Counted from the first letter of the stretch, positions 7,901-15,722 are shown. The stretch: DNA of 26,637 nt from WGAB01 sp964406105 (GCA_964406105.1 CAYOQK010000038.1:1-26637); one strand, 5' to 3'. Program-made: numbers and translations. Notes: generated by a model from the sequence alone, not told the origin.

Positions 7901-7911
7901 TTTTTATACGA

Positions 7912-7987
7912 GCCCACGTAGCTCAGGCGGCAGAGCACGTCCTTGGTAAGGACGAGGTCACCGGTTCGAGTCCGGTCGTGGGCTCCA
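7912..7987 (+). tRNA. tRNA-Thr (anticodon GGT)
   Basis: A 76-nt cloverleaf with acceptor GCCCACG/CGTGGGC, anticodon GGT at 7945-7947 and encoded CCA. It ends only 16 nt before the ATG of the next protein gene, with no terminator between them. Confidence 0.96.
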
Positions 7988-8003
7988 TAACCCTACGAAT
8001 CCC

Positions 8004-8699
8004 ATGAAGCGGATTCTCCTGTTGGCTTTCTTTTTTTTCACCCTGTTCCAGGAGGGGTGCTTCTTCGGCACGTTCCAAACCGCACACACCATGGGGCCCG
8101 GCCAGGTGGACGCTGGCTGGTACCTCACCTACCCGCTGTACTTCAACCGGCAAACCCGGCAGCACTCCATTGACCAAGGACTGGGATCCTTTGATTCCCG
8201 GCCCAACGTGGGCGGATTCATTGAATACGGAGCCTCCGAGAACCTGGATTTCGGCCTTTGGGGAAGCCTGGGAGAAGGCCTTGGCCCCTTTGGGAAGTTC
8301 CAATTCCTCGGCTCCCGAGCCCCCATTCCCGCACCCCTGAACGCCTCGGTGTGGTTCGGCTTCGGCTATCATCCCATCGTGGAGGGCATTACTGGCCGGG
8401 TGGTGCTGGTGGCTGGCAAGCACCTGTCGGAGTACTCCTCCCTGTCCTTCGGCTGGATCGGCGTGAACATGCCCGATTACCGCAAGCTGGACCTGCCCTA
8501 TGACGGCAACTTCTGGGATCATCTCCGCAACTTGGGCCCGTTCCATTTCTTCCAAGCCCTGTTCGTGGGCATTGATATCTCCCGCCGAGAGGATGTGCCC
8601 CCGGTGTACCAAAAACTGCCCTTTGGAATGACCATGGAGTTCACGTTGCCCCTGGTGCCCGATCCGGCTCTGTTCTTTGGGGTGCAGTTCCGGCGATGA
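8004..8699 (+). CDS. Predicted secreted/outer-membrane beta-barrel-like protein, unknown family
   Basis: A 231-residue protein I do not recognise. It starts with a clear signal peptide: 'MKR' then about 12 hydrophobic residues rich in Phe. A Cys at 19 ('EGCFFG') could be lipidated, but the residues before it are a poor lipobox. The rest alternates polar and aromatic/aliphatic residues with many Gly, Tyr and Trp, for example 'VDAGWYLTYPLYF', 'NLDFGLWGSLGEG' and 'ASVWFGFGYHP'. It ends in 'ALFFGVQFRR'. This is the look of a small outer-membrane barrel. There is no ribosome binding site before the ATG, which lies 16 nt after the tRNA-Thr 3' end, so the mRNA is probably cut from the tRNA transcript. 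The stop overlaps the next start (ATGA). Confidence 0.72.
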   Translation: MKRILLLAFFFFTLFQEGCFFGTFQTAHTMGPGQVDAGWYLTYPLYFNRQTRQHSIDQGLGSFDSRPNVGGFIEYGASENLDFGLWGSLGEGLGPFGKFQFLGSRAPIPAPLNASVWFGFGYHPIVEGITGRVVLVAGKHLSEYSSLSFGWIGVNMPDYRKLDLPYDGNFWDHLRNLGPFHFFQALFVGIDISRREDVPPVYQKLPFGMTMEFTLPLVPDPALFFGVQFRR

Positions 8700-9757
8700 G
8701 CGATTGGCAAAAGGCCCGTGAAATCTTGCTCCAGGGTGGGGTTGTGGCGGTCCCCACCGAAACCGTGTTTGGCCTGCTGGGCAGAGCCGACCGGCCAGAA
8801 GTGATCCACCGCATCTACAGCGTAAAGGGACGCCCCGCCGACAAGCCCTTGGTGCTGATGGTGCCGGATCTGGAAACCGCACGACGCTACGGGGAGTTCA
8901 ACCCTGCAGCCCAGAGGTTGGCCGAACGGTTCTGGCCCGGCCCCCTTACCTTGGTGGTCCCTGCAACTCCCCACGCCCCCCAAGCCCTGGTGGCCCACGG
9001 GACCATCGGGATCCGTGTGCCTGACCATCCCAAACTGCTGCAATTGCTCCGTGCCCTGGCAGGGGTGCCCGTGGCCTCCACCTCGGCAAACCCCTCCGGG
9101 GCCCCCCCGGCCCAACAGCCGGAGGAGGTGCAAAGAGCCCTGGGGGAAGCCGTGGACCTGGTGGTCCCTGAACCCGCTGGGGGCCAACCCCCTTCCACTG
9201 TGGTGCGCACCAGCGAGGATCCCCCTCGGGTGCTCCGCAAGGGTGCCCTCCCGGTGCTCGCTTTGGAAGAGGCCCTGGAACAAGAGGTTCGGTTGGCTCC
9301 AGATCAAACCTTCCACGTGCTCTACCTGTGTACGGGCAACACGTGCCGCAGCCCCATGGCCGAGTGGATCACCAAGCACCTGATGACCCCCGGGGTACGG
9401 TCTCATTTGGCGGTGCTCTCGGCCGGTACCGATGCCGTGACGGGCAGCCCCATCCATCCCGACGCAGCCCGGGTTCTTGAGGAAGTAGGCATCCAGGTGC
9501 GTGGCCACCGGGCACAACCGCTTACACCTACATTGGTGCAGTGGGCCGATGTCATCTACGGCATGGAGTACCGCCATGTAGAGGCCGCGAAGAAACAGGG
9601 AGCCGGTGTCAAAGCCCGCCTCTTCGGCGAGAAGACCGTGGGAGAGATCCCCGACCCCATTGGTCAAGGTGTGATGTTCTACCGAATGGTGCGGGATGCC
9701 CTTCTGGAGACCATCCGCAAGGTGATTTACCCTTACTTGGAAAGGAAATGGCAATGA
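8696..9757 (+). CDS. Fusion: threonylcarbamoyl-AMP synthase (Sua5/YrdC) + low-molecular-weight protein tyrosine phosphatase
   Basis: A 353-residue two-enzyme protein. Residues 1 to about 195 are a YrdC domain: 'PTETVFGL' (20-27), 'KGRPADKPL' (44-52) and 'STSAN' (128-132). This domain makes threonylcarbamoyl-AMP from Thr, bicarbonate and ATP for t6A at position 37 of ANN-reading tRNAs. Residues about 205-353 are a low-molecular-weight phosphatase or arsenate-reductase-like domain. Its C-x5-R-S loop is 'CTGNTCRS' (C212, R218) and its general acid Asp lies in 'DPIG' (D320). Both active sites look intact. No stop or frameshift separates them; a short Glu-rich linker does. In Bacillus the two functions are neighbouring genes (ywlC, ywlE), so a fusion is plausible. 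It overlaps the genes on both sides by 4 nt. Confidence 0.93.
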   Translation: MSDWQKAREILLQGGVVAVPTETVFGLLGRADRPEVIHRIYSVKGRPADKPLVLMVPDLETARRYGEFNPAAQRLAERFWPGPLTLVVPATPHAPQALVAHGTIGIRVPDHPKLLQLLRALAGVPVASTSANPSGAPPAQQPEEVQRALGEAVDLVVPEPAGGQPPSTVVRTSEDPPRVLRKGALPVLALEEALEQEVRLAPDQTFHVLYLCTGNTCRSPMAEWITKHLMTPGVRSHLAVLSAGTDAVTGSPIHPDAARVLEEVGIQVRGHRAQPLTPTLVQWADVIYGMEYRHVEAAKKQGAGVKARLFGEKTVGEIPDPIGQGVMFYRMVRDALLETIRKVIYPYLERKWQ

Positions 9758-10695
9758 AGCAGAAACCCCCTGGCGATGAGATCTACGAGGTGTTCCAGGA
9801 GACGGGGCAGTTGCTCACGGAGCAACGAAATCCCCGTACCTACGACTTGGACACCCTTTCCGTGGAGGAACTGCTGTACCGGATCAACGATGAAGACCAG
9901 CGGGTGGCGCCCGCGGTGCGTCAGGAAATCCCCCATATCGCTCGGGCTGTGGAGATCTTTGTGGAAACCTTCCGCCGGGGCGACAGGATTTTTTACGTAG
10001 GGGCCGGAACTTCGGGCCGCTTGGGGGTGTTGGACGCCGCAGAGTTGCCCCCCACCTATGGCACCAAACCTTGGCAAGTGCAAGGCCTGATCGCTGGCGG
10101 CTACGGAGCCCTGATCCGGGCCGTGGAAGGGGCGGAAGACTTGGAAGAGTACGGCAGGGAGGATCTAAAGGAACGAGGGGTAACCCCTCGGGACTTCGTC
10201 ATCGGGTTGGCCGCCTCTAAGCGCACTCCCTACGTGAAGGGGGCGTTGAAATACGCCCGATCCCTGGGAGCCAAAACCGCCTTGATCACGGTGATCCCCA
10301 GGGACCAGGTGGACATAGAGGTGGACGTGCTCATCGCCCCGGTGGTAGGGCCCGAGGTGGTTACTGGGTCCACCCGAATGAAAGCGGGAACCGCCCAAAA
10401 ACTGGTGCTCAACATGATTTCCACGGCCGCCATGGTTCGCTTGGGTAAGGTTTATGAGAACCTGATGGTGGACCTTTGGGCTACGTCCAACAAACTGCGC
10501 GCTCGGTCCATCCGTGTGGTGATGACCGTCACCGGAGTACCCTATGAGGAGGCTGCTCGTTTGGTGCAGGAGGCCGGGGGCAGCGTGAAAACCGCTATCC
10601 TGATGGCCCTGAAGGGATGGACCCGCGAGCAGGCCGAGGAGGCCCTCCGGCGGGCGGACGGCTTTGTCCGCAAAGCACTGCAGGAAAACCCTTAG
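9754..10695 (+). CDS. murQ: N-acetylmuramic acid 6-phosphate etherase
   Basis: A 313-residue SIS-domain enzyme that cleaves the lactyl ether of MurNAc-6-phosphate to give GlcNAc-6-phosphate and D-lactate during cell wall recycling. It has 'GAGTSGRLGVLDAAELPPT' with Glu97 and 'AVEGAEDLEEYG' with Glu128. These are 31 residues apart, like the catalytic pair E83/E114 of E. coli MurQ. The C-terminal 'GGSVKTAILMAL' helix is also typical. An oddity is 'GLAASKRTPYV', where nearly all relatives I know have Gly instead of Lys156. I chose the second ATG (9754), because an AAAGGA site lies 7 nt upstream and it forms an ATGA overlap; the ATG at 9748 is too close to that site. No MurNAc transporter or kinase gene is visible nearby. 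Confidence 0.94.
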   Translation: MKQKPPGDEIYEVFQETGQLLTEQRNPRTYDLDTLSVEELLYRINDEDQRVAPAVRQEIPHIARAVEIFVETFRRGDRIFYVGAGTSGRLGVLDAAELPPTYGTKPWQVQGLIAGGYGALIRAVEGAEDLEEYGREDLKERGVTPRDFVIGLAASKRTPYVKGALKYARSLGAKTALITVIPRDQVDIEVDVLIAPVVGPEVVTGSTRMKAGTAQKLVLNMISTAAMVRLGKVYENLMVDLWATSNKLRARSIRVVMTVTGVPYEEAARLVQEAGGSVKTAILMALKGWTREQAEEALRRADGFVRKALQENP

Positions 10696-10709
10696 CTGGA
10701 GGTGTTTTG

Positions 10710-12029
10710 ATGGACCTTTATGAAATCAAAGCGCGCATCGCAGATGCTGGTGTTCAGGTGATTCGCCTGTGGTTCACCGACATCCTCGGCCGGATCAAAG
10801 GGTTCAACCTGAACCTTTCGGAACTGGAACGGGCCCTGGAGGAGGGCATTGGCTTTGATGGCTCCTCGGTGGAAGGGTTTGTGCGCATTGAAGAATCGGA
10901 CCTGATCGCCAAGCCCGATCCCGAAACCCTGGTGATCTTTCCCGATGACCTTGGCGGTGTGCCCTCGGCGGTCTTTATGTGCGATATCCAGTACCCCGAC
11001 GGCCGACCCTACGAGTCGGACCCGCGGTATGTGCTGCGGAAAAACCTGCAAAAGGCCCATGCCATGGGCTTTGAGTACTACACCGGGCCCGAGCTGGAGT
11101 ACTTTTACTTCCCCTCTGATTCCGAGCCCAAACCCCTGGATGCCGGGGGGTACTTTGACGTGTTCCCCATGGATCGCGCCACATTGGCCCGCAAAGAGGC
11201 CCTCCTGACCCTGAATCAGATGGGCATCACCGTGGAGGCCTCCCACCACGAGGTGGCCTACAGCCAACACGAGCTGGATTTCCGGTACCAACCTGCCCTC
11301 CGTATGGCCGACTACCTGCAGATCGCCCGGGCGGTGGTCAAGGAAAAGGCCCGAAAGTACGGTCTATACGCCACCTTTATGCCCAAACCCATCCAGGGGA
11401 TCAACGGCTCTGGGCTTCATGTGCACCAATCCCTGTTCCGGGGCCAGGAAAACGCCTTTTACTCGGAAACCGGAGAGTACAATCTCTCGCCGGTGGCCGC
11501 AGGGTTTATCGCCGGCCTTTTGAAACACGCCCCGGAGATCACAGCCGTTACGAACCAGTGGGTGAACTCCTATAAACGGCTGGTGGTGGGCTACGAGGCG
11601 CCGGTGTATATCACTTGGGGGCGGAGAAATCGCTCTGCCTTGGTGCGGGTACCGGCCTTTAAACCCCACCGGTCGCAGTCCTGCCGCATTGAATACCGTG
11701 CGCCAGACCCTGCAGCGAACCCCTATCTCGCCTTTGCCGTGATGCTGGCCGCTGGCCTAAAAGGGGTGGAGGAACAGTACCCCTTGCCCGATCCCGTGGA
11801 GGAAGACATCTTCGCCATGCCCGAGGAGGTGAAGGCTCGGTATGGCATTGATGCCTTACCCGATTCCCTGTATGCCGCCATCCAGGTGATGGCCCAAAGC
11901 GACCTCGTGCGAGAAACCTTGGGCGAGGAGCTGTTTGAAAAGTACCTCCGCAACAAGAAAACCGAGTGGGAACGCTACCGCGTGGCCGTGACCGATTACG
12001 AGTTGAAAACCTATCTGCCCAGCCTGTGA
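10710..12029 (+). CDS. glnA: Type I glutamine synthetase, short (alpha-type) form
   Basis: A 439-residue enzyme that makes glutamine from glutamate, ammonia and ATP. Seen in order are 'GIGFDGSSVEGFVRIEESD' (47-64), 'TGPELEYFYF' with metal-binding Glu, 'NGSGLHVHQSL' and 'RRNRSALVRVP', then 'RIEYRAPDPAANPYLAF'. The length of about 440, and the lack of the adenylylation-site Tyr region near the C terminus, point to the GSI-alpha group, which is controlled by feedback inhibition and not by adenylylation. The ATG has a GGAGGTG site 7-8 nt upstream and starts 14 nt after murQ. The stop overlaps the transporter start (GTGA). No GlnR or NtrC-type site could be recognised. Confidence 0.96.
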   Translation: MDLYEIKARIADAGVQVIRLWFTDILGRIKGFNLNLSELERALEEGIGFDGSSVEGFVRIEESDLIAKPDPETLVIFPDDLGGVPSAVFMCDIQYPDGRPYESDPRYVLRKNLQKAHAMGFEYYTGPELEYFYFPSDSEPKPLDAGGYFDVFPMDRATLARKEALLTLNQMGITVEASHHEVAYSQHELDFRYQPALRMADYLQIARAVVKEKARKYGLYATFMPKPIQGINGSGLHVHQSLFRGQENAFYSETGEYNLSPVAAGFIAGLLKHAPEITAVTNQWVNSYKRLVVGYEAPVYITWGRRNRSALVRVPAFKPHRSQSCRIEYRAPDPAANPYLAFAVMLAAGLKGVEEQYPLPDPVEEDIFAMPEEVKARYGIDALPDSLYAAIQVMAQSDLVRETLGEELFEKYLRNKKTEWERYRVAVTDYELKTYLPSL

Positions 12030-13432
12030 GTTCTACCCTGAGCGGCGGATACCGGGTTTTTCGTTGGCTCAAACGGGCGGTGCCCTATGGGGGCATGGCC
12101 CTGTTTTTGGTCTCTTTGTTGCCTCCAGCGCCGGGGCTCACCGTAGCTTCCCAACGCACCCTGGGCATCTTCTTTTTAGCTGTAGCCTTTTGGCTCGCAG
12201 GCCGCCCCTTTCCCCCTGCCATCACGGGCCTCATGGTCATGGGCCTTGTGCCCTTGACCGGGGTTCTGGGAGTGTCCGAGACCTTCGCCCTCTTTGGCAA
12301 CCGTGCGGTCTTCTTCATCCTTGGAGCCTTCATCTTGGCCGCTGGACTCCTGCACTCGGGCTTGGCTCGCCGCCTGAGCACCCATCTGTTGAACGCCTTT
12401 CGGGGCTCGGCCTTTGCCCTCGTGGCGGGCGTGTTTCTGGTCACCGACCTCATGTCCTGGTTCATCCCAGAACACGTGGTGGCGGCCTTGACCTTTCCCG
12501 TGCTGTTCAAACTCCTGCATCGCCTCCAAGTGCCCCGAGAGCACCGGGAATTTGAAGCCCTTTTGTTCCTCAGCATGGCATGGGGATCGGTGATCGGTGG
12601 GATCGCCACCCCGCTGGGCGGAGCCCGTGCCCCTCTGGCTATTGGCATCCTGCAAGAGGAATTCGGGATCCGAATCCAGTTCCTGGATTGGAGCCTGGCC
12701 GCTTTGCCGGTGACCCTGCTGCTGACCCTGTTCGGCCTCCTGTACCTGTACCTGCTTACCCGTCGGTTCCATGCCTTGGACGCCCGAATCCGCGAGGTCC
12801 AACCCGAGGACGCCTCCGGCCCCCTCAGTACTCCAGAGAAACGCGTGATCCTCGTGTTCGGACTGGCCTTGGTGGGGTGGATTCTCCTGGATCGGTGGGT
12901 GGACTTTTCAGTGACCGCGATCCTGGCGGCCCTGTTGCTGTTCCTCTTCCAAGTGGTCACCTGGAAAGAAGTGGAGGGCTATGTGAATTGGGGCGTCATC
13001 CTCATGTATGGAGGGGCCATTGTACTGGGCAAAACCATGGTGGAATCTGGAGCCGCCCTGGTGATCGCCCGATGGCTCCTTTTCCCCTTTGCGCATCACC
13101 CCTGGGGGGCCTTTCTGGTGCTCACTGTCCTGGCCCTGCTGCTTACAGAACTCATCAGCAACGTGGCCACCGTGGCCCTGCTGTTGCCCTTGGCCTACTC
13201 CCTGGTCCAACCCTTGGGCCTGGATCCTGTGTTCCTAACCTTTGTGGTCACCCTACCTGCCGGTTTGCCCTTCATGCTACCCATGGGCACACCCCCCAAC
13301 GCGTTGGCCTTTTCCTCGGGCAAGTACTCGGTGGGCTATGCGCTGCGTCGGGGCGTTGTGTTCCACTTGGCCGCGTTGGCCACCCTGGCTCTGGTGGCCT
13401 TTGGCCTTTGGCCGTGGATGGGAATCGGGTAG
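12026..13432 (+). CDS. DASS/SLC13-family anion (dicarboxylate-type) transporter
   Basis: A 468-residue membrane protein with about 11-12 hydrophobic segments in two halves. The second half has the family motifs 'TELISNVATVALLLP' (374-388) and 'LPMGTPPNALAFSSGK' (418-433). In the first half the matching SNT region reads 'DLMSWFIPEHVVAALTFPV' (141-159), and the loop reads 'GGIATPLGGARAPLAIG' (191-207), so the usual Asn residues are missing. Family members import di- or tricarboxylates or sulfate, usually with Na+; the substrate here is uncertain. The GTG start overlaps the glnA stop by 4 nt with no Shine-Dalgarno, so translation is probably coupled. A longer frame begins inside glnA but is not transporter-like. 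It ends one base before the convergent miaA stop. Confidence 0.85.
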   Translation: MSSTLSGGYRVFRWLKRAVPYGGMALFLVSLLPPAPGLTVASQRTLGIFFLAVAFWLAGRPFPPAITGLMVMGLVPLTGVLGVSETFALFGNRAVFFILGAFILAAGLLHSGLARRLSTHLLNAFRGSAFALVAGVFLVTDLMSWFIPEHVVAALTFPVLFKLLHRLQVPREHREFEALLFLSMAWGSVIGGIATPLGGARAPLAIGILQEEFGIRIQFLDWSLAALPVTLLLTLFGLLYLYLLTRRFHALDARIREVQPEDASGPLSTPEKRVILVFGLALVGWILLDRWVDFSVTAILAALLLFLFQVVTWKEVEGYVNWGVILMYGGAIVLGKTMVESGAALVIARWLLFPFAHHPWGAFLVLTVLALLLTELISNVATVALLLPLAYSLVQPLGLDPVFLTFVVTLPAGLPFMLPMGTPPNALAFSSGKYSVGYALRRGVVFHLAALATLALVAFGLWPWMGIG

Positions 13433-13433
13433 C

Positions 13434-14354
13434 CTACTCGGGGGGCTCCTGGAGGGCCTTCCGCAGTTGTGCGAGAACCTCCTCGGCAGGCACCCAGCGG
13501 ATGGGCCCCAGTTTTCGGAAAAAGTAGATTTGACGCCTCAGATACACCTTGGTATTTCGCTGGATCGCCCGCACCGCCTCCTCTAAGGTGATCGTGCCCT
13601 GCAGGTATGCCAGCAGTTCCCGGTATCCAATGGTTCGGAATCCCGGGCTTTCGGGAGGATACCGTTGAAGCAAGGCCCGCACCTCCTCCAACAAACCAGC
13701 GGCCATCATCGCCTCCACCCGTCGTTCAATGCGGCGACGCAGTTCTTCGCGGGGCCGGTACAGGCCGATGTACATCGGAACCACCCGGGGAGGCTCAGAA
13801 CGATGGGCCCGCCACCAACTGATGGGCCGACCGGTTTGTAGGTACACCTCCAGGGCACGGGTGATCCGGATCCAATCGGCAGGGTGAACCCGACGGGCGG
13901 TTTCCGGATCTACCCGTTGGAGTTCCTCGTACAGCGGTTCACCGCGTTGCCAGCGGTCCAGCAGTTGTCGTCGGAGTTCTGGGTCGGGCCGGGGAGCCCG
14001 AAACAGTCCCTGGAACAAGGCATAGAGGTAGAGAGGTGTCCCGGCGACCACCAGGATCCGCTGGCCCCGTTGGCGAGCGTCAAAGATCTCGGCCTCGGCC
14101 TGCTGCCGAAAGGTGTAAGCGTCGTACTGTTCTGTGGGCTCCAAGAGGTCAAGGAACCGAAACCGGTGGCGGACCTCACGGGGAGGTTTGTTGGTGCCGA
14201 TCTCCAGGTGCCGATAGATCTTTCGGGAATCAGCGGACAGGACCACCAAGTCGGGGAATTCCTCCAGCAGTTGGAGCACCACCTGGGTTTTGCCGGAGGC
14301 CGTAGGGGCCACCAGCACCGGCACCCGGGGGCGGTTTATCGGCGTTTCGGCCAC
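13434..14354 (-). CDS. miaA: tRNA dimethylallyltransferase
   Basis: A 306-residue enzyme that adds dimethylallyl to A37 of tRNAs reading UNN codons. The P-loop is 'APTASGKT' (16-23; the usual first Gly is Ala) and 'SADSRKIYRHLEIGTNKP' (40-57) holds the catalytic Asp42. 'AGTPLYLYAL' replaces the more common GGTGLY form. 'RTIGYRELLAYLQG' and the tRNA-binding 'TKVYLRRQIYFFRK' complete the fold. The chosen GTG start at 14354 overlaps the RlpA-like gene by 19 nt and has only a weak ribosome site; the GTG codons 10-15 residues later are alternatives. Several normally fixed positions differ, but the whole fold is present at normal length. Last gene of the minus-strand run that starts at 17813. Confidence 0.92.
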   Translation of the reverse strand: MAETPINRPRVPVLVAPTASGKTQVVLQLLEEFPDLVVLSADSRKIYRHLEIGTNKPPREVRHRFRFLDLLEPTEQYDAYTFRQQAEAEIFDARQRGQRILVVAGTPLYLYALFQGLFRAPRPDPELRRQLLDRWQRGEPLYEELQRVDPETARRVHPADWIRITRALEVYLQTGRPISWWRAHRSEPPRVVPMYIGLYRPREELRRRIERRVEAMMAAGLLEEVRALLQRYPPESPGFRTIGYRELLAYLQGTITLEEAVRAIQRNTKVYLRRQIYFFRKLGPIRWVPAEEVLAQLRKALQEPPE

Positions 14355-14740
14355 TTCAGGACCTCCACCCGCACCCTGGCGTTTTGGCGGAGCATGCGGA
14401 TTCGCTTAGCGGCCGCATAAGAGAGGTCAATGATTCGGCCTTTGACGAAGGGGCCCCGATCGTTGATGCGGACCACCACGCTGAGACCGTTTTCCAGGTT
14501 GGTGACCCGCACCAGGGTTCCAAAGGGCAGCCACCGGTGGGCGGCGGTCAGTTGATACATGTCAAACACCTCGCCCGAGGCGGTGCGGCGGCCGTGGAAT
14601 TTGGGGCCATACCAGGAGGCGATGCCCTCTTCCACGTAGGAGCCACCGGCGGCCCGGCGACCGGCGCAACTTGTGTTCAGGGCCATCCAAAGGAGCCCGC
14701 TCAGGGCCCAGGGAATCCATTTACGTACCCAGGTGGTCAT
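14336..14740 (-). CDS. RlpA-like lipoprotein/secreted double-psi beta-barrel protein
   Basis: A 134-residue protein with an N-terminal signal and a small double-psi barrel. The signal is 'MTTWVRKWIPW' followed by hydrophobic residues and 'LNTSCAG', with Cys25 as the likely lipidated residue, although the -3 residue is Asn and not Leu. The barrel has 'GIASWYGPKFHGRRTASGE' (39-57), 'LPFGTLVRVTN' and 'VRINDRGPF' with Asp94, then 'IIDLSYAAA'. RlpA proteins of some bacteria cut glycan strands lacking stem peptides at the division septum; others seem non-enzymatic. The SPOR domain found in E. coli RlpA is absent. The ATG at 14740 overlaps the thiL end by 20 nt; longer extensions lie in the thiL coding frame. 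Confidence 0.9.
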   Translation of the reverse strand: MTTWVRKWIPWALSGLLWMALNTSCAGRRAAGGSYVEEGIASWYGPKFHGRRTASGEVFDMYQLTAAHRWLPFGTLVRVTNLENGLSVVVRINDRGPFVKGRIIDLSYAAAKRIRMLRQNARVRVEVLKWPKRR

Positions 14741-15716
14741 AACCCAAGTGTCCCACGGGGATCTCTTGGCCCGACTGGCGTTTGAGCAGAACGCCAGGCA
14801 CAAAGCCAGGCCGCACTTCTCCGATCACGGTTACAGGGACCCGCAGGTTCTCAATCTTTTTGAACTCCTCGGGGGAGATGGTGAAGGCCACCTCCAATTC
14901 CTCACCCGAGGCCACCGCGAACTCCGTAGGATCGGCATGGATACGCTGAGTAAAGGCCATCAAAGCCTCGTGGATGGGCAGCCGGTCTTCGTAGATCACG
15001 ATCTCCACATCGCTTCGTTTGGCCATCCGGTACAGGTCTTTGCCCAGGCCGTCGGTGATGTCAATGGCTGCATGCACCCGAGCGAGTTGCAGAATGTACT
15101 CCATGTCCTTGATCCGGGGCCACGGGTTGCGGAATTTTTCTATCAGTGGCTCGGTGACGTTGGAGGTTAAGGAGTGCCGCAGTTCAGGGTTTTTCAGCAG
15201 CATCAGGCCGGCGGCGGACCGACCCAGATCGCCCGTGACCACCAGGTAATCCCCTTCCTGCGCCTGGGAACGGAGCAGGCCCTGTTGGGCGTTGACTTCA
15301 CCGAGCACCACGATGGTCAGGGCGAGCCGTTCGCCCCGCGTGAGGTTACCACCAGAGGGGGAAATGCAGTACTCCTGGTTAAGGTCACGAAAGCCGTTGT
15401 AGATCTCCACGGTGTCGTCCAAGGTGAGGCGGGGAGGGACCTCCAGGTTGATGAGGTAGGTGAGGGGTACCGCACCCACCGAGGCCAGATCGGAGAGGGC
15501 CAGGGCTAAGGAGCGGTGGCCCACATCCCGCAGGTTCAGGAACTCCAGGGTGAAGTGTACTCCTTCGCGGTGGGCATCAATGGATACCACCATTTCCCGG
15601 CCCGTGATCTGCCGGATATGCACACAGTCCTCCCCGGGCCCCAGGGGCACGCGGTCACTCTGCACAAAAAACTTGGCCAAACGTTCGGTCCAGCGATCTT
15701 CGTCCATGGAAGCCAT
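14721..15716 (-). CDS. thiL: Thiamine-monophosphate kinase (ThiL), with some changed metal-site residues
   Basis: A 331-residue protein of the ThiL/PurM fold, which phosphorylates thiamine monophosphate to the diphosphate cofactor. Seen are 'GPGEDCVHI' (26-34), 'SIDAHREGVHF' (45-55), 'RSLALALSDLASVGAVP' (68-84), 'DITDGLGKDL' and the closing 'GYDHLG'. Two usual Asp positions differ: the GDD motif is G-E-D (E29, D30), and the GGD of the central motif is G-G-N (N124). Activity is therefore likely but not certain. The product fits this genome, which encodes a TPP-dependent oxidoreductase at 24023. A -10-like TATACT ends 6 nt before the ATG and there is no Shine-Dalgarno, so a separate leaderless transcript is possible. 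It starts 15 nt after the SDR gene. Confidence 0.85.
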   Translation of the reverse strand: MASMDEDRWTERLAKFFVQSDRVPLGPGEDCVHIRQITGREMVVSIDAHREGVHFTLEFLNLRDVGHRSLALALSDLASVGAVPLTYLINLEVPPRLTLDDTVEIYNGFRDLNQEYCISPSGGNLTRGERLALTIVVLGEVNAQQGLLRSQAQEGDYLVVTGDLGRSAAGLMLLKNPELRHSLTSNVTEPLIEKFRNPWPRIKDMEYILQLARVHAAIDITDGLGKDLYRMAKRSDVEIVIYEDRLPIHEALMAFTQRIHADPTEFAVASGEELEVAFTISPEEFKKIENLRVPVTVIGEVRPGFVPGVLLKRQSGQEIPVGHLGYDHLGT

Positions 15717-15722
15717 GCGATT

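Noticed and set aside
7901..7910. T-run after tRNA-Gly as a terminator
   Set aside because: The TTTTT follows the encoded CCA, not a separate hairpin, and another tRNA starts 11 nt after tRNA-Gly; read-through is expected.
7923..8882. 319-codon minus-strand frame over tRNA-Thr and the barrel-like gene
   Set aside because: It crosses a tRNA and opposes a gene with a clear signal peptide; composition is that of a shadow frame.
8519..9754. Long open frame (411 codons) on the minus strand opposite the Sua5-phosphatase fusion
   Set aside because: It is the GC-rich shadow of two genes with clear family motifs. It is rich in His, Gly and Gln, has no recognisable motif and no ribosome site.
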